In this document: positions 28,199-37,503 of the stretch, in pieces
Layout of the letters: the number at the start of each line of letters is the position of its first letter
How positions within the stretch are numbered: the first letter of the stretch is position 1
Assembly: GCA_913058245.1 (NCBI GenBank)
Contig: CAJXQJ010000004.1
Coordinates: 124,001-188,000, forward strand
Source of the DNA: an uncultured Colwellia sp.
GTDB lineage: Bacteria > Pseudomonadota > Gammaproteobacteria > Enterobacterales > Alteromonadaceae
Reading direction: 5' to 3'
DNA: 64,000 nucleotides
The notes under the pieces: model-generated
Told to the model about the DNA's origin: nothing
Database searches by the model: none
Seen by the model: the letters and a program-made list of their open reading frames with translations, nothing else
Made by a program: the position numbers and the translations under genes

Positions 28199-28415
28199 AA
28201 AAAAAGCCCGAATATCACTATTCGGGCTTTTGCTATACGTTAAAGGTTCACATAGGGAAAATTGTCAGTAGCAAGGCTTTGTAAGCAACGCATAGGTAGG
28301 TTTCTAGGAGCGCAACAATAACGAAGCTAATAACTGTTTTAACCAGTGAGCAACATTACGATATCCATACAGCATTTGCCTATTTATTATTAAACTAATT
28401 ACATGGGCAGAGTAG
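28199..28415. repeat. Junction A of the groL-targeted array (degenerate)
   Basis: It opens with the hairpin AAGCCCGAATA / TATTCGGGCTT (28199-28232), which probably also terminates PhoX. A 95-bp stretch at 28231-28323 is then nearly identical to 31011-31103 in junction B. The groL-tail portion near 28351-28370 is degraded (no MGGMM), but TTACATGGG at 28400-28408 is kept. The GACACCCC motif is not recognisable. This is the oldest-looking junction, furthest from groL. Confidence 0.7.
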
Positions 28416-28522
28416 TCATCCTCTACTTTATGCTAGTACTAGCCCATAATTTAAATTAGCCACAAATTATTCATAGATTTACTACTTTAAGTAAGCATTC
28501 ATAACATTGTGTTAATTTTAAA

Positions 28523-28693
28523 TCAGTCCAAATTCAAAGGTAATTCTTCTAATATATAATCTGTTTCGCCACAAAAATGGTCATTCACCATAAAACTGCT
28601 AATTCTAAATTTGTGCGCTAGGCGGAAATTAGCCTCAAAATATTGCGATATATTCTCTAATGATACTTCGTCATATTACTGAGAATCCTCCAT
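28523..28693 (-). pseudogene. Short broken ORF in module 1
   Basis: A 57-codon minus-strand frame starting with ATG at 28693 reads MEDSQ, then an in-frame TAA, then about 50 codons (YDEVSLENISQYFEANF and onward) ending LPLNLD and TGA. GGAGG-like spacing is absent. It may be the remains of a small cytoplasmic protein. The rest of 28416-28890 shows no gene. Confidence 0.35.
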
Positions 28694-28890
28694 AAAAACG
28701 TTATATGCACTTAATAAGTTGATTATCTCCGTCAGAAAAAATCAGCAAAAAATCATTAGGACGTCAGGTGTTTTAAACTTGCTTGACTTAAAGTGACCGC
28801 TTGTTCAATCACATTTAAACGTTACATCAACAGAATGCGACTTCAATATGGAAGTTAAATAATTCGTTGATTTCAAATAAAAGGTAAATT

Positions 28891-29751
28891 ATGAAGCATA
28901 TTTGTATTTCAATTGTTCTGCTGTTTTCTATTCTAGCTTTCAGTAGCAATAGTTATGGTAAAGACGAGCTTCCAGTCTTGGAAGGACCCTATCTCGGGCA
29001 AAAACTTCCAGGCTTAACTCCCGAAGTTTTCGCTCCTGGTATTGTTTCGACAGAGCATCATGAGTGGGGCCCTAGCTTCTCACCCGACATGAAAGAGTTC
29101 TACTTTAGTAGGAGAAACAACAAAAGTGGAAAAGATTCGCACTTTGTTCTTAAATACGAGAATAATCGATGGCACGCGTCAGAAGTGGAGCCTGGGGTGG
29201 GTGCGTCTATCTCTCCTGATGGTAAAACTATGTTTTTTAAAAACCAATATAGTGAGCGAACCGATGAGGGATGGTCAGAGTTTAAAAGTCTTGGTTCTGC
29301 GTTTGAAGACTTCGACATCATGCGTCTTACGACTTCATCCAAAGGTACTTATGTTTTTGATGAATACCCTAAAGAAGGAAATTTTGTTCTTCGATACTCT
29401 CGACTAATCAATGGTAAACGTGAAGCCCCGAAGCTACTTAGTAAAGAGATAAATACCGGAAAACAGAACGTTCACCCTTTCATTGCACCTGATGAGTCCT
29501 ATATTTTGTGGGATAGTAAAAGAGATGGTAGCTATGGTGGTAGTGATATCTACGTTAGTTTTCGGCAGGAAAACGGCTCTTGGGGATCTGCCATTAATTT
29601 AGGAGATAAAATAAATACAAGTGCGTCAGAACGTGGAGGATACGTAACGCCAGATGGAAAATACCTTTTCTTTTTTGCTCCTGATAGCAAAGGGAAAGGA
29701 GATGTATTCTGGGTAGATGCGCAAATTATTGCGACACTTAGGCCCAAATAG
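28891..29751 (+). CDS. Secreted PD40/TolB-type beta-propeller protein, copy 1
   Basis: A 286-residue protein with a signal peptide ending near SYGKDE. The mature chain has several PD40-like blades, recognised by repeated FSPDMKEFYFS, ISPDGKTMFFK, IAPDESYILWDS and VTPDGKYLFFF. Such folds bind partners or ligands rather than catalyse. It is cargo of island module 1, with a paralogue 123 bp downstream. Both end in the same short tail (IIATLRPK against VIEKLRPK). Its target is unknown. Confidence 0.82.
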   Translation: MKHICISIVLLFSILAFSSNSYGKDELPVLEGPYLGQKLPGLTPEVFAPGIVSTEHHEWGPSFSPDMKEFYFSRRNNKSGKDSHFVLKYENNRWHASEVEPGVGASISPDGKTMFFKNQYSERTDEGWSEFKSLGSAFEDFDIMRLTTSSKGTYVFDEYPKEGNFVLRYSRLINGKREAPKLLSKEINTGKQNVHPFIAPDESYILWDSKRDGSYGGSDIYVSFRQENGSWGSAINLGDKINTSASERGGYVTPDGKYLFFFAPDSKGKGDVFWVDAQIIATLRPK

Positions 29752-29774
29752 CACCCCCTATAACAGGCATTAAA

Positions 29775-29794
29775 GCCGCACTTCTCAGTGCGGC
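29775..29794. terminator. Hairpin between the PD40 paralogues
   Basis: GCCGCACT / AGTGCGGC with a TCTC loop. It lacks a T run, so it may be a processing or attenuation hairpin more than a classic terminator. Confidence 0.45.
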
Positions 29795-29874
29795 GCTATC
29801 TGTTCTTAATAAGTCGTTAACCACATTTACACGAATGTCTTAATCGTTCGTTGATATCAAATTAAAGGTAAATT

Positions 29875-30774
29875 ATGAAGTATATTTGTATTTCAATTGT
29901 TCTGCTGTTTTCTATTCTAGCTTTCAGTAACAATAGTTATGGTCAAGATGAGTTTCCAGTTTTAGAAGGCCCCTATCTTGGGCAAAAGCCACCCGGTTTA
30001 ATCCCAGAAGTTTTCGCTCCTGGAATTGTTTCAATCAATGGCAGATATGAAGGCGGAATTACGTTTTCCTATGATTTAGATGAAATATATTTTAAAGCAC
30101 ATAACAAAGACGAAAATGGTGTTATCTATTTTTCAAAACTCGAAAATAACAATTGGAAACCGATTCAAAAAGCAAACTTCACCAAAGGAAAAAAAGAGCA
30201 AGAAATGCATCCATTTATCACCGCTGATAGTAAACGAATTTATTTTACCACGGCTAAATCTGACTATACGGATAATAAAATATGGTATGTAGATCGTTTG
30301 GACAATACGTGGAGTAAGGCAAAAAAACTTGATTCACCTATAAATGACGATCATGTTTTCTTTCCGGTTCAAGCTAACAACGGCGACCTTTATTATTTTA
30401 ATATATCAAAAATGAAAACCTACTATGCACCTAATAACAATGGAAACTTTCCCAAAGTACAGGAAGTTGACATTGAATTTGGACTTCACGCCTTTATTTC
30501 CCCATCTCAAGATTATTTATTGGTAAATGCTCGAAACAAAGAAGATAAGGAAAGACAACACGATATTTATGTTTATTTTAAGAATAAAGATGGAACATGG
30601 ACAAAACCAATTAACCTTGGAGATACGGTTAATTCCAACTTTTTTGAAGCAGTTCCAAGCGTCACGCCAGATGGAAAATATTTATTTTTTAGCCGATTTA
30701 ACGAAGAAAACGGATTATCAAACTTATACTGGGTGAGCACAGGAGTTATTGAGAAGCTAAGGCCAAAAGTTTGA
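29875..30774 (+). CDS. Secreted PD40/TolB-type beta-propeller protein, copy 2
   Basis: A 299-residue paralogue of the preceding gene with an almost identical signal peptide and the shared opening PVLEGPYLGQKPPGL and PEVFAPGIVS. PD40-like motifs include FSYDLDEIYFK, ITADSKRIYFT, ISPSQDYLLVN and VTPDGKYLFFS. The blade sequences differ strongly from copy 1, so the two probably have different ligands. Likely exported to the periplasm or outside. No enzymatic motif is seen. Confidence 0.82.
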   Translation: MKYICISIVLLFSILAFSNNSYGQDEFPVLEGPYLGQKPPGLIPEVFAPGIVSINGRYEGGITFSYDLDEIYFKAHNKDENGVIYFSKLENNNWKPIQKANFTKGKKEQEMHPFITADSKRIYFTTAKSDYTDNKIWYVDRLDNTWSKAKKLDSPINDDHVFFPVQANNGDLYYFNISKMKTYYAPNNNGNFPKVQEVDIEFGLHAFISPSQDYLLVNARNKEDKERQHDIYVYFKNKDGTWTKPINLGDTVNSNFFEAVPSVTPDGKYLFFSRFNEENGLSNLYWVSTGVIEKLRPKV

Positions 30775-30980
30775 TGCGTTAATAATTAAATTAGAGTGTA
30801 TGTATTAAAGAATGGGAATACGCACCAATTCAAACAAACGATGCTATTGGTGCCCATTTAAGGAGTGAATTGATTCAGACTATGGGATTATGCCACGAGT
30901 TACATCGGTCAAAATATAACAAAAACATGCACAATTAAGATATAAAAAGCGTTGTTAGTATATCCATAAACTACCAATAA

Positions 30981-31219
30981 AAAAGCCCGAATATTGCTAT
31001 TCGGGCTTTTGCTATACGCTAAAGGTTCACGTAGGAAAAATTGTCAGTAGCAAGGCTTTGTAAGCGACGCATAGGTAAGTTTCTAGCAAGCGCAACAATA
31101 ACCATGCTAATGGCAGTTTTAACCCATGAACTACATCATGCCGCCCATGTATAGCCTATCTCATTGTTTAATAAGAATTTTATAACATGGGAAATTCATT
31201 GACACCCCACCCTATACCC
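30981..31219. repeat. Junction B of the groL-targeted array
   Basis: Hairpin AAAAGCCCGAATA / TATTCGGGCTTTT (30981-31010); a 93-bp block shared with junction A; then 31131-31148, which on the minus strand reads ATG GGC GGC ATG ATG TAG, the groEL tail MGGMM and a stop. AACATGGGA follows at 31186-31192 and GACACCCCACCCTATACCC at 31201-31219. CCCATG and CATGGG form inverted arms about 40 bp apart. Confidence 0.85.
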
Positions 31220-31932
31220 CTAACTATTAAACACTCACACTAACCTATTGAATTTTAATGAAATCACATGATTTCATATAATAAGAATTATTTTAGGTCA
31301 TAAAATCAAAACTCTAAGTTTTTTGTTCATTAAATTTATACCCTAGTGCTTTATATCAAAAGCGGAATTTTAAAACATTTGGACAAATTGTAGGTAAATC
31401 TTGACGAGAATTAACGAGTAATTACTAATAGCAACCTCTATTACTCTATGTATAAATTAGCTTGTTAGCAACTTTCTTCCCGCGTGATATACGACAAAAC
31501 TCTCTAACTCGCGTATTGAGATTCTACTGTTTCGTTGTCGGTATTCAGCAATCACTTTTGTAAAAGCTATTTTGCGTAATAATAGTTTTGTTTAATAAAG
31601 AATCTGAGTACATAGTTTCTACATATTATTCTTATGCTCAAAAAATAACAGGAAAATTTTCAAATTACTAAGAAGGAAGGAGGTTAGGCATCAGGCCTTT
31701 ATTGACGGTTATTGTTAGAGTAATAGGTGTTTATGTGGTTAAATTAGTAATGCAATAACAACAAATAAATTTTTGAAAGTTAGTATGAATGATACTCAAA
31801 ATTCGGTTTTTGATATTCTACTTTTACCGATTAATGGCAAAAACTGCTGGCTAAATTGTTTTGTAAAGCGAATTTATCCAACTGCTTTTGCCAATTCCAT
31901 AGTGTTGATAGGCTTATCACCGTATTGAGAAG
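31220..31932. other. Non-coding stretch at the left of module 2
   Basis: About 710 bp of AT-rich sequence with no convincing gene on either strand. The first 60 bp repeat the left-end composition of junctions C and D (a TTGAATTTTAA-like tract after the CACCCC box). Nothing else was recognised. Confidence 0.45.
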
Positions 31933-33534
31933 CTAGCCATTGAGTCCTCCTGATACCAGTAATGACCCTTTATGACCGTTATAAAAAGCTGTTTGTTGTC
32001 GAGTATTAAATGACCTATATGCTCCATTCAGTTTGAGCCATTGATTGATATTCAACAATTTCCATGATTTGGTGTTTATGTAATCACGTAATTCGTCTTC
32101 AATCCCCTTCGGTAACTCACGTTCAAGGAAATCATCTAACACTCTGTCAAATATCCATCCAATAAGTGCCCATTTGGTTCCAAATGGAGAGCCAATCCGC
32201 GAAAACAAATCTGCATCAACTGTGAGATCTATTGCTTCCAGCTCCTGAATTTCCGCTTTTAGCAGAATAACCCCATCTTCAATAACCGGATAGAATCGGA
32301 TCGAAACTTTACTTTTGCCATTTTGTTCTACGTCTACTTCTCCAATTTTGGCGCGGTTGCCATACCCTATATCCATAGTGATATCAGCATCCCCTTCCAT
32401 CTCTATATTAAAGCTTAGTAGAATTGCCCCCCACCTTGAGGTTGTTTCAAGAGATATATTAAAGTCAGAAAAACTCACGGAAGCACGGAATTTGTATCCT
32501 ATAAAACCATTATCCTTGTCTCTGAATGTAAGAGATGGTCGGAAGTCTACATTGAATTCATCGACTTGCTTTTTCGGAATATACATACCAAAATCACCAA
32601 ATCCGTAGCTCTGAGAATCAATATCGGTCACTCGTCCACCAGTACCTCTTCTTCCCCCCACGACAACATCGCCGTTTTGATTAGTTACATCTGGTTGTTG
32701 TGTTGGCTCTCTGTCTCCCATCCTGTCTCCTGTAGGCAAACACAGACAGATGTTCCTGTTAATTTCCATGCTATCCGGCACAATGATCAAGGTAGCCTTT
32801 GAAGGAGTCATCCCTCCGCCTTCGGAATGTCCCCCTATATGAATCGCAACAGGTGCTGAAAATGACGCTCCTGGAAATAGATCAATGTATTTGAGCTTTT
32901 GAACATCAGGGAAGGTTCCAAGGATGATTTCTTGCGCCATACGGAAAGCCATTGCTCCTTCAACCCTAGCAAGATAGGTTTCGTCAATATCGCTACGCCC
33001 TGATACCCTTGCGCATTCCTTAAGCTCATCGATCAAAGCACCTTCTTTCAAAAGACGAATCATCTTAGGAATGAAATCGCCCTCAAGTGCAGCTATATTC
33101 AGAGTCGTTTCATCTGCCGAGATCTGAAAACGCATATTCCGCATTTTCATAACCACACGCGTGAGGGGGTTCGGCATTGTCATTATTTCGTCACCGCTTG
33201 CAGGGTCTACGCCCTTTTCCCAGCGGCCAAGAAGGAGATCAATTTGGAAACCTCCTAAGATCTCCAGAAATATGCCATCATTAGTCTGAGTCAGGGCAGC
33301 TTCATACTTAACATTTGAACTACCAGACGTTTTTTTAAACTGATTTAGCTTTACCGCAAAAGGTTTATGATTTTCAAGAACCAAAAACGATCCCATAGAT
33401 CGCGTTGCTGTTTCATAAAAAGCCTCTATGGATAATTTTTTGAGAGTATAATCCCCTATAAATACGCCGTTCTTATCTCCTGCGATATCATAAAGATCTT
33501 CGTGGACATTTCTCAATATATTGTTTGCTGTCAT
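31933..33534 (-). CDS. Protein of unknown family, sole cargo of module 2
   Basis: A 533-residue soluble protein with no signal peptide or membrane segment. Its middle holds a low-complexity linker (QPDVTNQNGDVVVGGRRGTGG near residues 280-300) separating an N-terminal domain from a C-terminal beta-rich domain ending in a Trp/Leu-rich helical part. The long alternating hydrophobic strands and terminal helix recall TULIP-type lipid-binding folds, as in P47/OrfX toxin-cluster proteins, but this is only an impression. GC content looks higher than in neighbouring island DNA. AGGAGATT precedes the ATG. Confidence 0.75.
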   Translation of the reverse strand: MTANNILRNVHEDLYDIAGDKNGVFIGDYTLKKLSIEAFYETATRSMGSFLVLENHKPFAVKLNQFKKTSGSSNVKYEAALTQTNDGIFLEILGGFQIDLLLGRWEKGVDPASGDEIMTMPNPLTRVVMKMRNMRFQISADETTLNIAALEGDFIPKMIRLLKEGALIDELKECARVSGRSDIDETYLARVEGAMAFRMAQEIILGTFPDVQKLKYIDLFPGASFSAPVAIHIGGHSEGGGMTPSKATLIIVPDSMEINRNICLCLPTGDRMGDREPTQQPDVTNQNGDVVVGGRRGTGGRVTDIDSQSYGFGDFGMYIPKKQVDEFNVDFRPSLTFRDKDNGFIGYKFRASVSFSDFNISLETTSRWGAILLSFNIEMEGDADITMDIGYGNRAKIGEVDVEQNGKSKVSIRFYPVIEDGVILLKAEIQELEAIDLTVDADLFSRIGSPFGTKWALIGWIFDRVLDDFLERELPKGIEDELRDYINTKSWKLLNINQWLKLNGAYRSFNTRQQTAFYNGHKGSLLVSGGLNG

Positions 33535-33850
33535 TTACAATCTCCTATATATGTTGTTCCCTTATGGAAATTTAACAGGTTCCAAAAGGTCGTGTTTCCG
33601 TTACACAAGATCCGAAACAACATGCCGCTCCGACCTCAATTAGAAGTGCAGAGATCATTTCACATCTTTATACCTGACTGCATATTAGCGAGTGGATCAT
33701 TTAAAACAATTCTCATTAATAAAATAGAATATTATAGAAATTCACGCTGATTTTTAATAAGTAACATTAATAAGTTACCAGAATTAATTTTATTAGCAAT
33801 GTCACGTCCTAGAATAGGTTTACACTTTTAGGGCGAGGCAATAGAAATAA

Positions 33851-34010
33851 AAAAGCCCGAATATTGCTATTCGGGCTTTCTTTTAATGATTAGAACTGAA
33901 TAATTTAGAGCATAAACCCTATTGAATCATACCGCCCATGTAGCGCATATCTACTTGTTTTTATTCAGCTAGTTACATGGGAGTTAGTGACGACACCCCA
34001 CTTTATACCC
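33851..34010. repeat. Junction C of the groL-targeted array
   Basis: Hairpin AAAAGCCCGAATA / TATTCGGGCTTT (33851-33880). The minus-strand groEL tail at 33925-33939 reads MGGM followed by ATT, so the stop has been lost. TTACATGGGA begins at 33973 and GACACCCCACTTTATACCC lies at 33992-34010. The arms CCCATGTA and TACATGGG are exact inverted repeats 31 bp apart. The 95-bp block of A and B is missing here. Confidence 0.85.
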
Positions 34011-34217
34011 ATACGAATTCATGACTAAAGTTAACCAGCTGAACTTTAACGAATTTACTCTTTGATTTAAAAATTCATAACGTTTCATCACTTTCGAAAA
34101 CAGAGTCGCTATAAACACATGTTCAATAAAACTAATCATTCATATTCCAACACACAATAAAAGTAGCTTTTAGGCTAACTTTGTCAACAGTTGCCCAAAG
34201 TTCACTAAATTCAAGAA

Positions 34218-34410
34218 TTAATTTATCTCGACTTTTGATCCTCTTAGCCAATTGCAGTCGATGGAGGAAGAAAGCTCGAAAGGCTGCTGAGTACTAGAAG
34301 CAAAACAGCCTCTTTCATTAAATTCAGCACAGAACTTCTCGATTACTTTTTTGATGACTTTGAGGCATTTTTCGCTGGCGACTATTCTGTAGCGCTTTTA
34401 GTGTTTTTTG
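34218..34410 (-). pseudogene. Possible gene remnant in module 3
   Basis: An open minus-strand frame of about 62 codons without a start codon encodes a basic helix (KRYRIVASEKCLKVIKKVIE) followed by FNERGCFASSTQQPFELSS and stops at 34218. A nearby ATG in another frame encodes MAESTE and then TGA. It could be the frameshifted remains of a small protein. The rest of 34011-34803 shows no gene; an open frame at 34445-34678 has no supporting features. Confidence 0.25.
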
Positions 34411-34803
34411 TCACTCGGTACTTTCAGCCATTAGCTAGGCATGTCTAATAAGACTTCCTTATCAAAACCTTGTAGCTAACGGCTAATGATATCTGAGTGG
34501 ATTGCAATTTTTGGTAGTTGCACATACCTTTGATTAAGCTTATATTAGATTTAGTATAGGGACGTTTGCATCTATGGGTGTATTTTCCGTTGTTTCGTCT
34601 TTGAAGCGTTCGCTTGGAAACGGTATTAAATATTGGAAAAAGGGATACAAAAACTCCATTACTATTCTTATCTATCAAACTCTTTTCGATTAAAGGATTG
34701 TTTTCGTAGCTTTTTTCTTTGTTTTGTCTTTTTTTGAAAAATTTGAGAGATAAATTGAAGTCTTAACACTTATTCAAATAATTCTATTGATAAATTTGCG
34801 ATT

Positions 34804-35397
34804 ATGAGTCTATTAAGTATTGGACATGAGTCAGGTGAAACGGGCACTTGTGCTGGTGTGTTTGAGTATAACGCCAAAAAGTGGATTCTATCGTGCTCAC
34901 ATGTTTTAGCTCCTGAAGGCTCAAACGTAAATGACAAGATTTTGTGTCCAGGTCTAAAAGACAGTGAGTCCCCCAGAATTATAGGGAGGCTAAAGGGATT
35001 CAATAGGTTAGACGATGGAAATTTTTTCCCTAACACTATGGATGTAGGTATAGCTTTATTAATTGAGGAATCCTATTACCCTGAATTGAATATTCATGAG
35101 TATTCAATACCGATTGAGGACACGAATGTCATGTTCAATGGAAGAACATCTGGCGAATCAACAGGAGTAATTCTCGACACAAATTTTCGTTGGACTATGG
35201 AATTGGGTGGTAATTATTTTGGATTTGATAGTCAACTGAAGACATCATGTGTCTCCAAAAAAGGGGATTCAGGAGCATTATTGATCGATGAAAACCTTCG
35301 TCCGATTGGAATCGTTATTGGTGGCAGTGATGAAGGGGCCGTTGTAACACCAATATGGAGAATATTTTTAAATTTGGAAGAAATACTAGGGGAATAG
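34804..35397 (+). CDS. Trypsin-like serine protease, cytoplasmic
   Basis: A 197-residue chymotrypsin-fold protease. The triad is visible: His in ILSCSHVLAP (near 33), Asp in MDVGIALLIE (near 80) and Ser in KKGDSGALLIDE (near 156), with the oxyanion GDSG motif intact. There is no signal peptide, so it should act in the cytoplasm or at the inner face of the membrane. Stand-alone short trypsin-like domains of this kind are frequent in defence and other conflict systems. It is the first of three tightly packed genes, with 1 bp to the next. Confidence 0.82.
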   Translation: MSLLSIGHESGETGTCAGVFEYNAKKWILSCSHVLAPEGSNVNDKILCPGLKDSESPRIIGRLKGFNRLDDGNFFPNTMDVGIALLIEESYYPELNIHEYSIPIEDTNVMFNGRTSGESTGVILDTNFRWTMELGGNYFGFDSQLKTSCVSKKGDSGALLIDENLRPIGIVIGGSDEGAVVTPIWRIFLNLEEILGE

Positions 35398-35398
35398 A

Positions 35399-36331
35399 AT
35401 GAAATTAAGAATAATTGCTGCAACCACTTTGATTTTGAATACTCTAACAGCGTGTACAACTATTGAAACGCACTCTGGGCATACTGGTAATGGTATACCT
35501 TATTATTTGCCAAAACCTGTTCTACTAGTAAAAGAGCCTATAGAAAAAGATAGAAGTAGTGAACTATACGCCGTAGTATCGCTTGGCGGTGTGACGACTG
35601 CATTATATAAATTTAGTAATGATATTAATGCGGGAATTGCCGATTTAAAGAAGTTAAAGAATATCAACGATGGAGCTCCTGTAGTACTCAAAGCTATTCC
35701 ATCCACTGCTGTAAATGAAGTAAAGTCCATCACAAAAATTGATCAGAAGAAGATAGATGACAAAAAAGACGATTCAGTTTTAAATGAAAATACAAAAGAA
35801 TTTGCCGCTAAATCTGGTTCTACCGATGAAAGTATTTATAGATACATACCAACAGATCCATCAAAGTCATTTGAAGTGTTTTATGTTCCTGATACTTCAA
35901 AGCCTTTCAATCTCCAATTAAACCCTGGAATCTTTGGCGGAAAAGTTTCTGCAACGGTTTCTGATGGTTGGAAATTAACAGCTGTTAACGGAGATCAGGA
36001 TATCTCTACTGCACTAAACTCATTGACCACACTAGCTGGAACAATGCTGACTCAACGCACAGATTTAAAAAAATCTGAGCTTACGGCAGATAAAGAGCTA
36101 GAGCTTGCAAAGTTAACCAATGAAAGTTCCGATTCTCAAAAATCTGGAGACGCGCAAAGTGTCGGAGCGGATAGTAATACGTATACCAAAATTGATTTTA
36201 GAATTATTGGTTATATACGAAAAAATACAATAACTACAATTGATCCCGGGTTGTATGATTTAAACGCCTTTATAAGCGGTACTGCCTTACCATCAACAAA
36301 CATTGAAGTATGGCAACGAACAACATTTTAG
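35399..36331 (+). CDS. Lipoprotein of unknown family in protease operon
   Basis: A 310-residue lipoprotein: signal MKLRIIAATTLILN with lipobox LTAC (Cys at about 19). The mature chain has a helical Lys/Asp-rich region around residues 110-140, then beta-rich parts, a second charged helix (LKKSELTADKELELAKL near 225-240) and a C-terminal strand domain. No family recognised. It begins 1 bp after the protease stop and is followed by a membrane protein after 10 bp. Residue 21 onward (TIETHSGHTGNG) is polar and flexible, suggesting a tether. Confidence 0.8.
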   Translation: MKLRIIAATTLILNTLTACTTIETHSGHTGNGIPYYLPKPVLLVKEPIEKDRSSELYAVVSLGGVTTALYKFSNDINAGIADLKKLKNINDGAPVVLKAIPSTAVNEVKSITKIDQKKIDDKKDDSVLNENTKEFAAKSGSTDESIYRYIPTDPSKSFEVFYVPDTSKPFNLQLNPGIFGGKVSATVSDGWKLTAVNGDQDISTALNSLTTLAGTMLTQRTDLKKSELTADKELELAKLTNESSDSQKSGDAQSVGADSNTYTKIDFRIIGYIRKNTITTIDPGLYDLNAFISGTALPSTNIEVWQRTTF

Positions 36332-36341
36332 GTATCAATAG

Positions 36342-36968
36342 ATGGAATACTTAAATGATCATTTGACAGGATTAATTGGACTGATTGGCGCGCTGGGCGT
36401 TTTGACATCGTCTCTTATTGAATTGTTTAAACCAAAGCTAAGAAAAAGATTTAATGAGAAAGTTATGTGTACATGGTCTAAATCTGTAGTTGAATTAATT
36501 AGCTCATTCGCAGACCTAGATAAAGCAACTACTTTAGCGCCGCAAGATTTTCTTAATTTGCGTAAAGATCTTAATGAGCTTTTTCTTACTTCTCCTAATA
36601 CGTATCAGAATGAATTGTTAGAAGCTATTCGTTCAGAAAAAAGTTCATCGATTTATCAAGATGTTGCTTATCTATCTAACAATACTACACACAATAAACT
36701 TGCTGTTGAAGTGGTCGATGCTGCAAGACGGATTAGGCATCATTTAAAAATAATCAATAAACTTGAAGCGCGCCTTATACTCCAGTCATGGAAGCTAGAG
36801 TTAATTAAATGGTCAGCTGGTATAAACTTTGTTTTGGTTTCGTCACTTGCAATAACTGCACATATTCCTACAAAAAGTATTATTTTTTTTGTGATTTTTG
36901 GTACAGTTCTTTCACCTTTATCGCGTGACGTTTATAAAACTATTCAGCAATTAAGGGTTTTAAAGTAA
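36342..36968 (+). CDS. Membrane protein of unknown family in protease operon
   Basis: A 208-residue inner-membrane protein: one N-terminal hydrophobic segment (LTGLIGLIGALGVLTSSLI), a cytoplasmic helical region of about 120 residues, and two C-terminal segments (INFVLVSSLAITAHI and SIIFFVIFGTVLSPL). This layout, with a soluble helical sensor between membrane anchors, recalls effector or signalling membrane proteins but matches no family I know. It is the last gene of the three-gene operon in module 3. Confidence 0.78.
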   Translation: MEYLNDHLTGLIGLIGALGVLTSSLIELFKPKLRKRFNEKVMCTWSKSVVELISSFADLDKATTLAPQDFLNLRKDLNELFLTSPNTYQNELLEAIRSEKSSSIYQDVAYLSNNTTHNKLAVEVVDAARRIRHHLKIINKLEARLILQSWKLELIKWSAGINFVLVSSLAITAHIPTKSIIFFVIFGTVLSPLSRDVYKTIQQLRVLK

Positions 36969-37242
36969 AATAAAAATTTTGTATAAAATGATTATATTTA
37001 TTAATGCCTTGTTCGTTTTTCTATTGAATAATTACTCAGGAATTCAGAGTTGATTGCTTTCTGACATAATTTCAATGGCCGGAATTTTTAAATAAGGCGA
37101 CCTATAACGTGGGTAGCTTGGATGTTCGCTATTAACTCAATGAGCTTGCTACTAACCTTTAAAGGATCAATAAATTAACGTCAGAAATATACATAATTAA
37201 GGCATGAAAAATGTGGTTAACATACTTATAAATAACGAATAA

Positions 37243-37408
37243 AAAACCCGAATATTGCTATTCGGGCTTTCTCTTAAGTGATTAGACTTACAACATACAA
37301 CATTAGAGTTTTAACTCTATTACATCATACCGCCCATGCGAAGCTTAACTGTTTGTTTTAATTAAATTATCTTAATGGGAAATATCATTGACACCCCACT
37401 TTATACCC
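37243..37408. repeat. Junction D of the groL-targeted array
   Basis: Hairpin AAACCCGAATA / TATTCGGGCTTT (37243-37270). On the minus strand 37320-37337 reads ATG GGC GGT ATG ATG TAA, an exact groEL tail MGGMM and stop. A TTAATGGGA box and GACACCCCACTTTATACCC (37390-37408) follow, then CTGAACTTTAA as in junction C. This marks the left end of the 10-kb module 4. Confidence 0.88.
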
Positions 37409-37503
37409 CTGAACTTTAAAACCTTAATTAAGCATTTGAATTTTAAATAAATATTAAAATTAACCCTAGATAAAAAAATAACTGAAAAATATATAATTAT
37501 TTT

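Larger units (their letters stand above)
28863..29943 (+). repeat. Direct repeat: 97-bp leader and signal-peptide region of the two PD40 genes
   Basis: Bases 28863-28959 and 29847-29943 are nearly identical: 28 bp of 5' leader with the ribosome site AAAGGTAAATT plus the first 23 codons. Beyond this block the genes share only scattered blocks, so the start regions look recently homogenised or duplicated. Confidence 0.8.

Noticed and set aside
34445..34678. 77-codon minus-strand open frame in module 3
   Set aside because: Atypical composition, no ribosome site and no similarity; probably chance in AT-rich DNA.
28199..37408. Repeated junctions as integron attC sites
   Set aside because: Module sizes (2.8-10 kb), several genes per module on either strand, no integron integrase, and homology to the groL tail argue against a cassette array.
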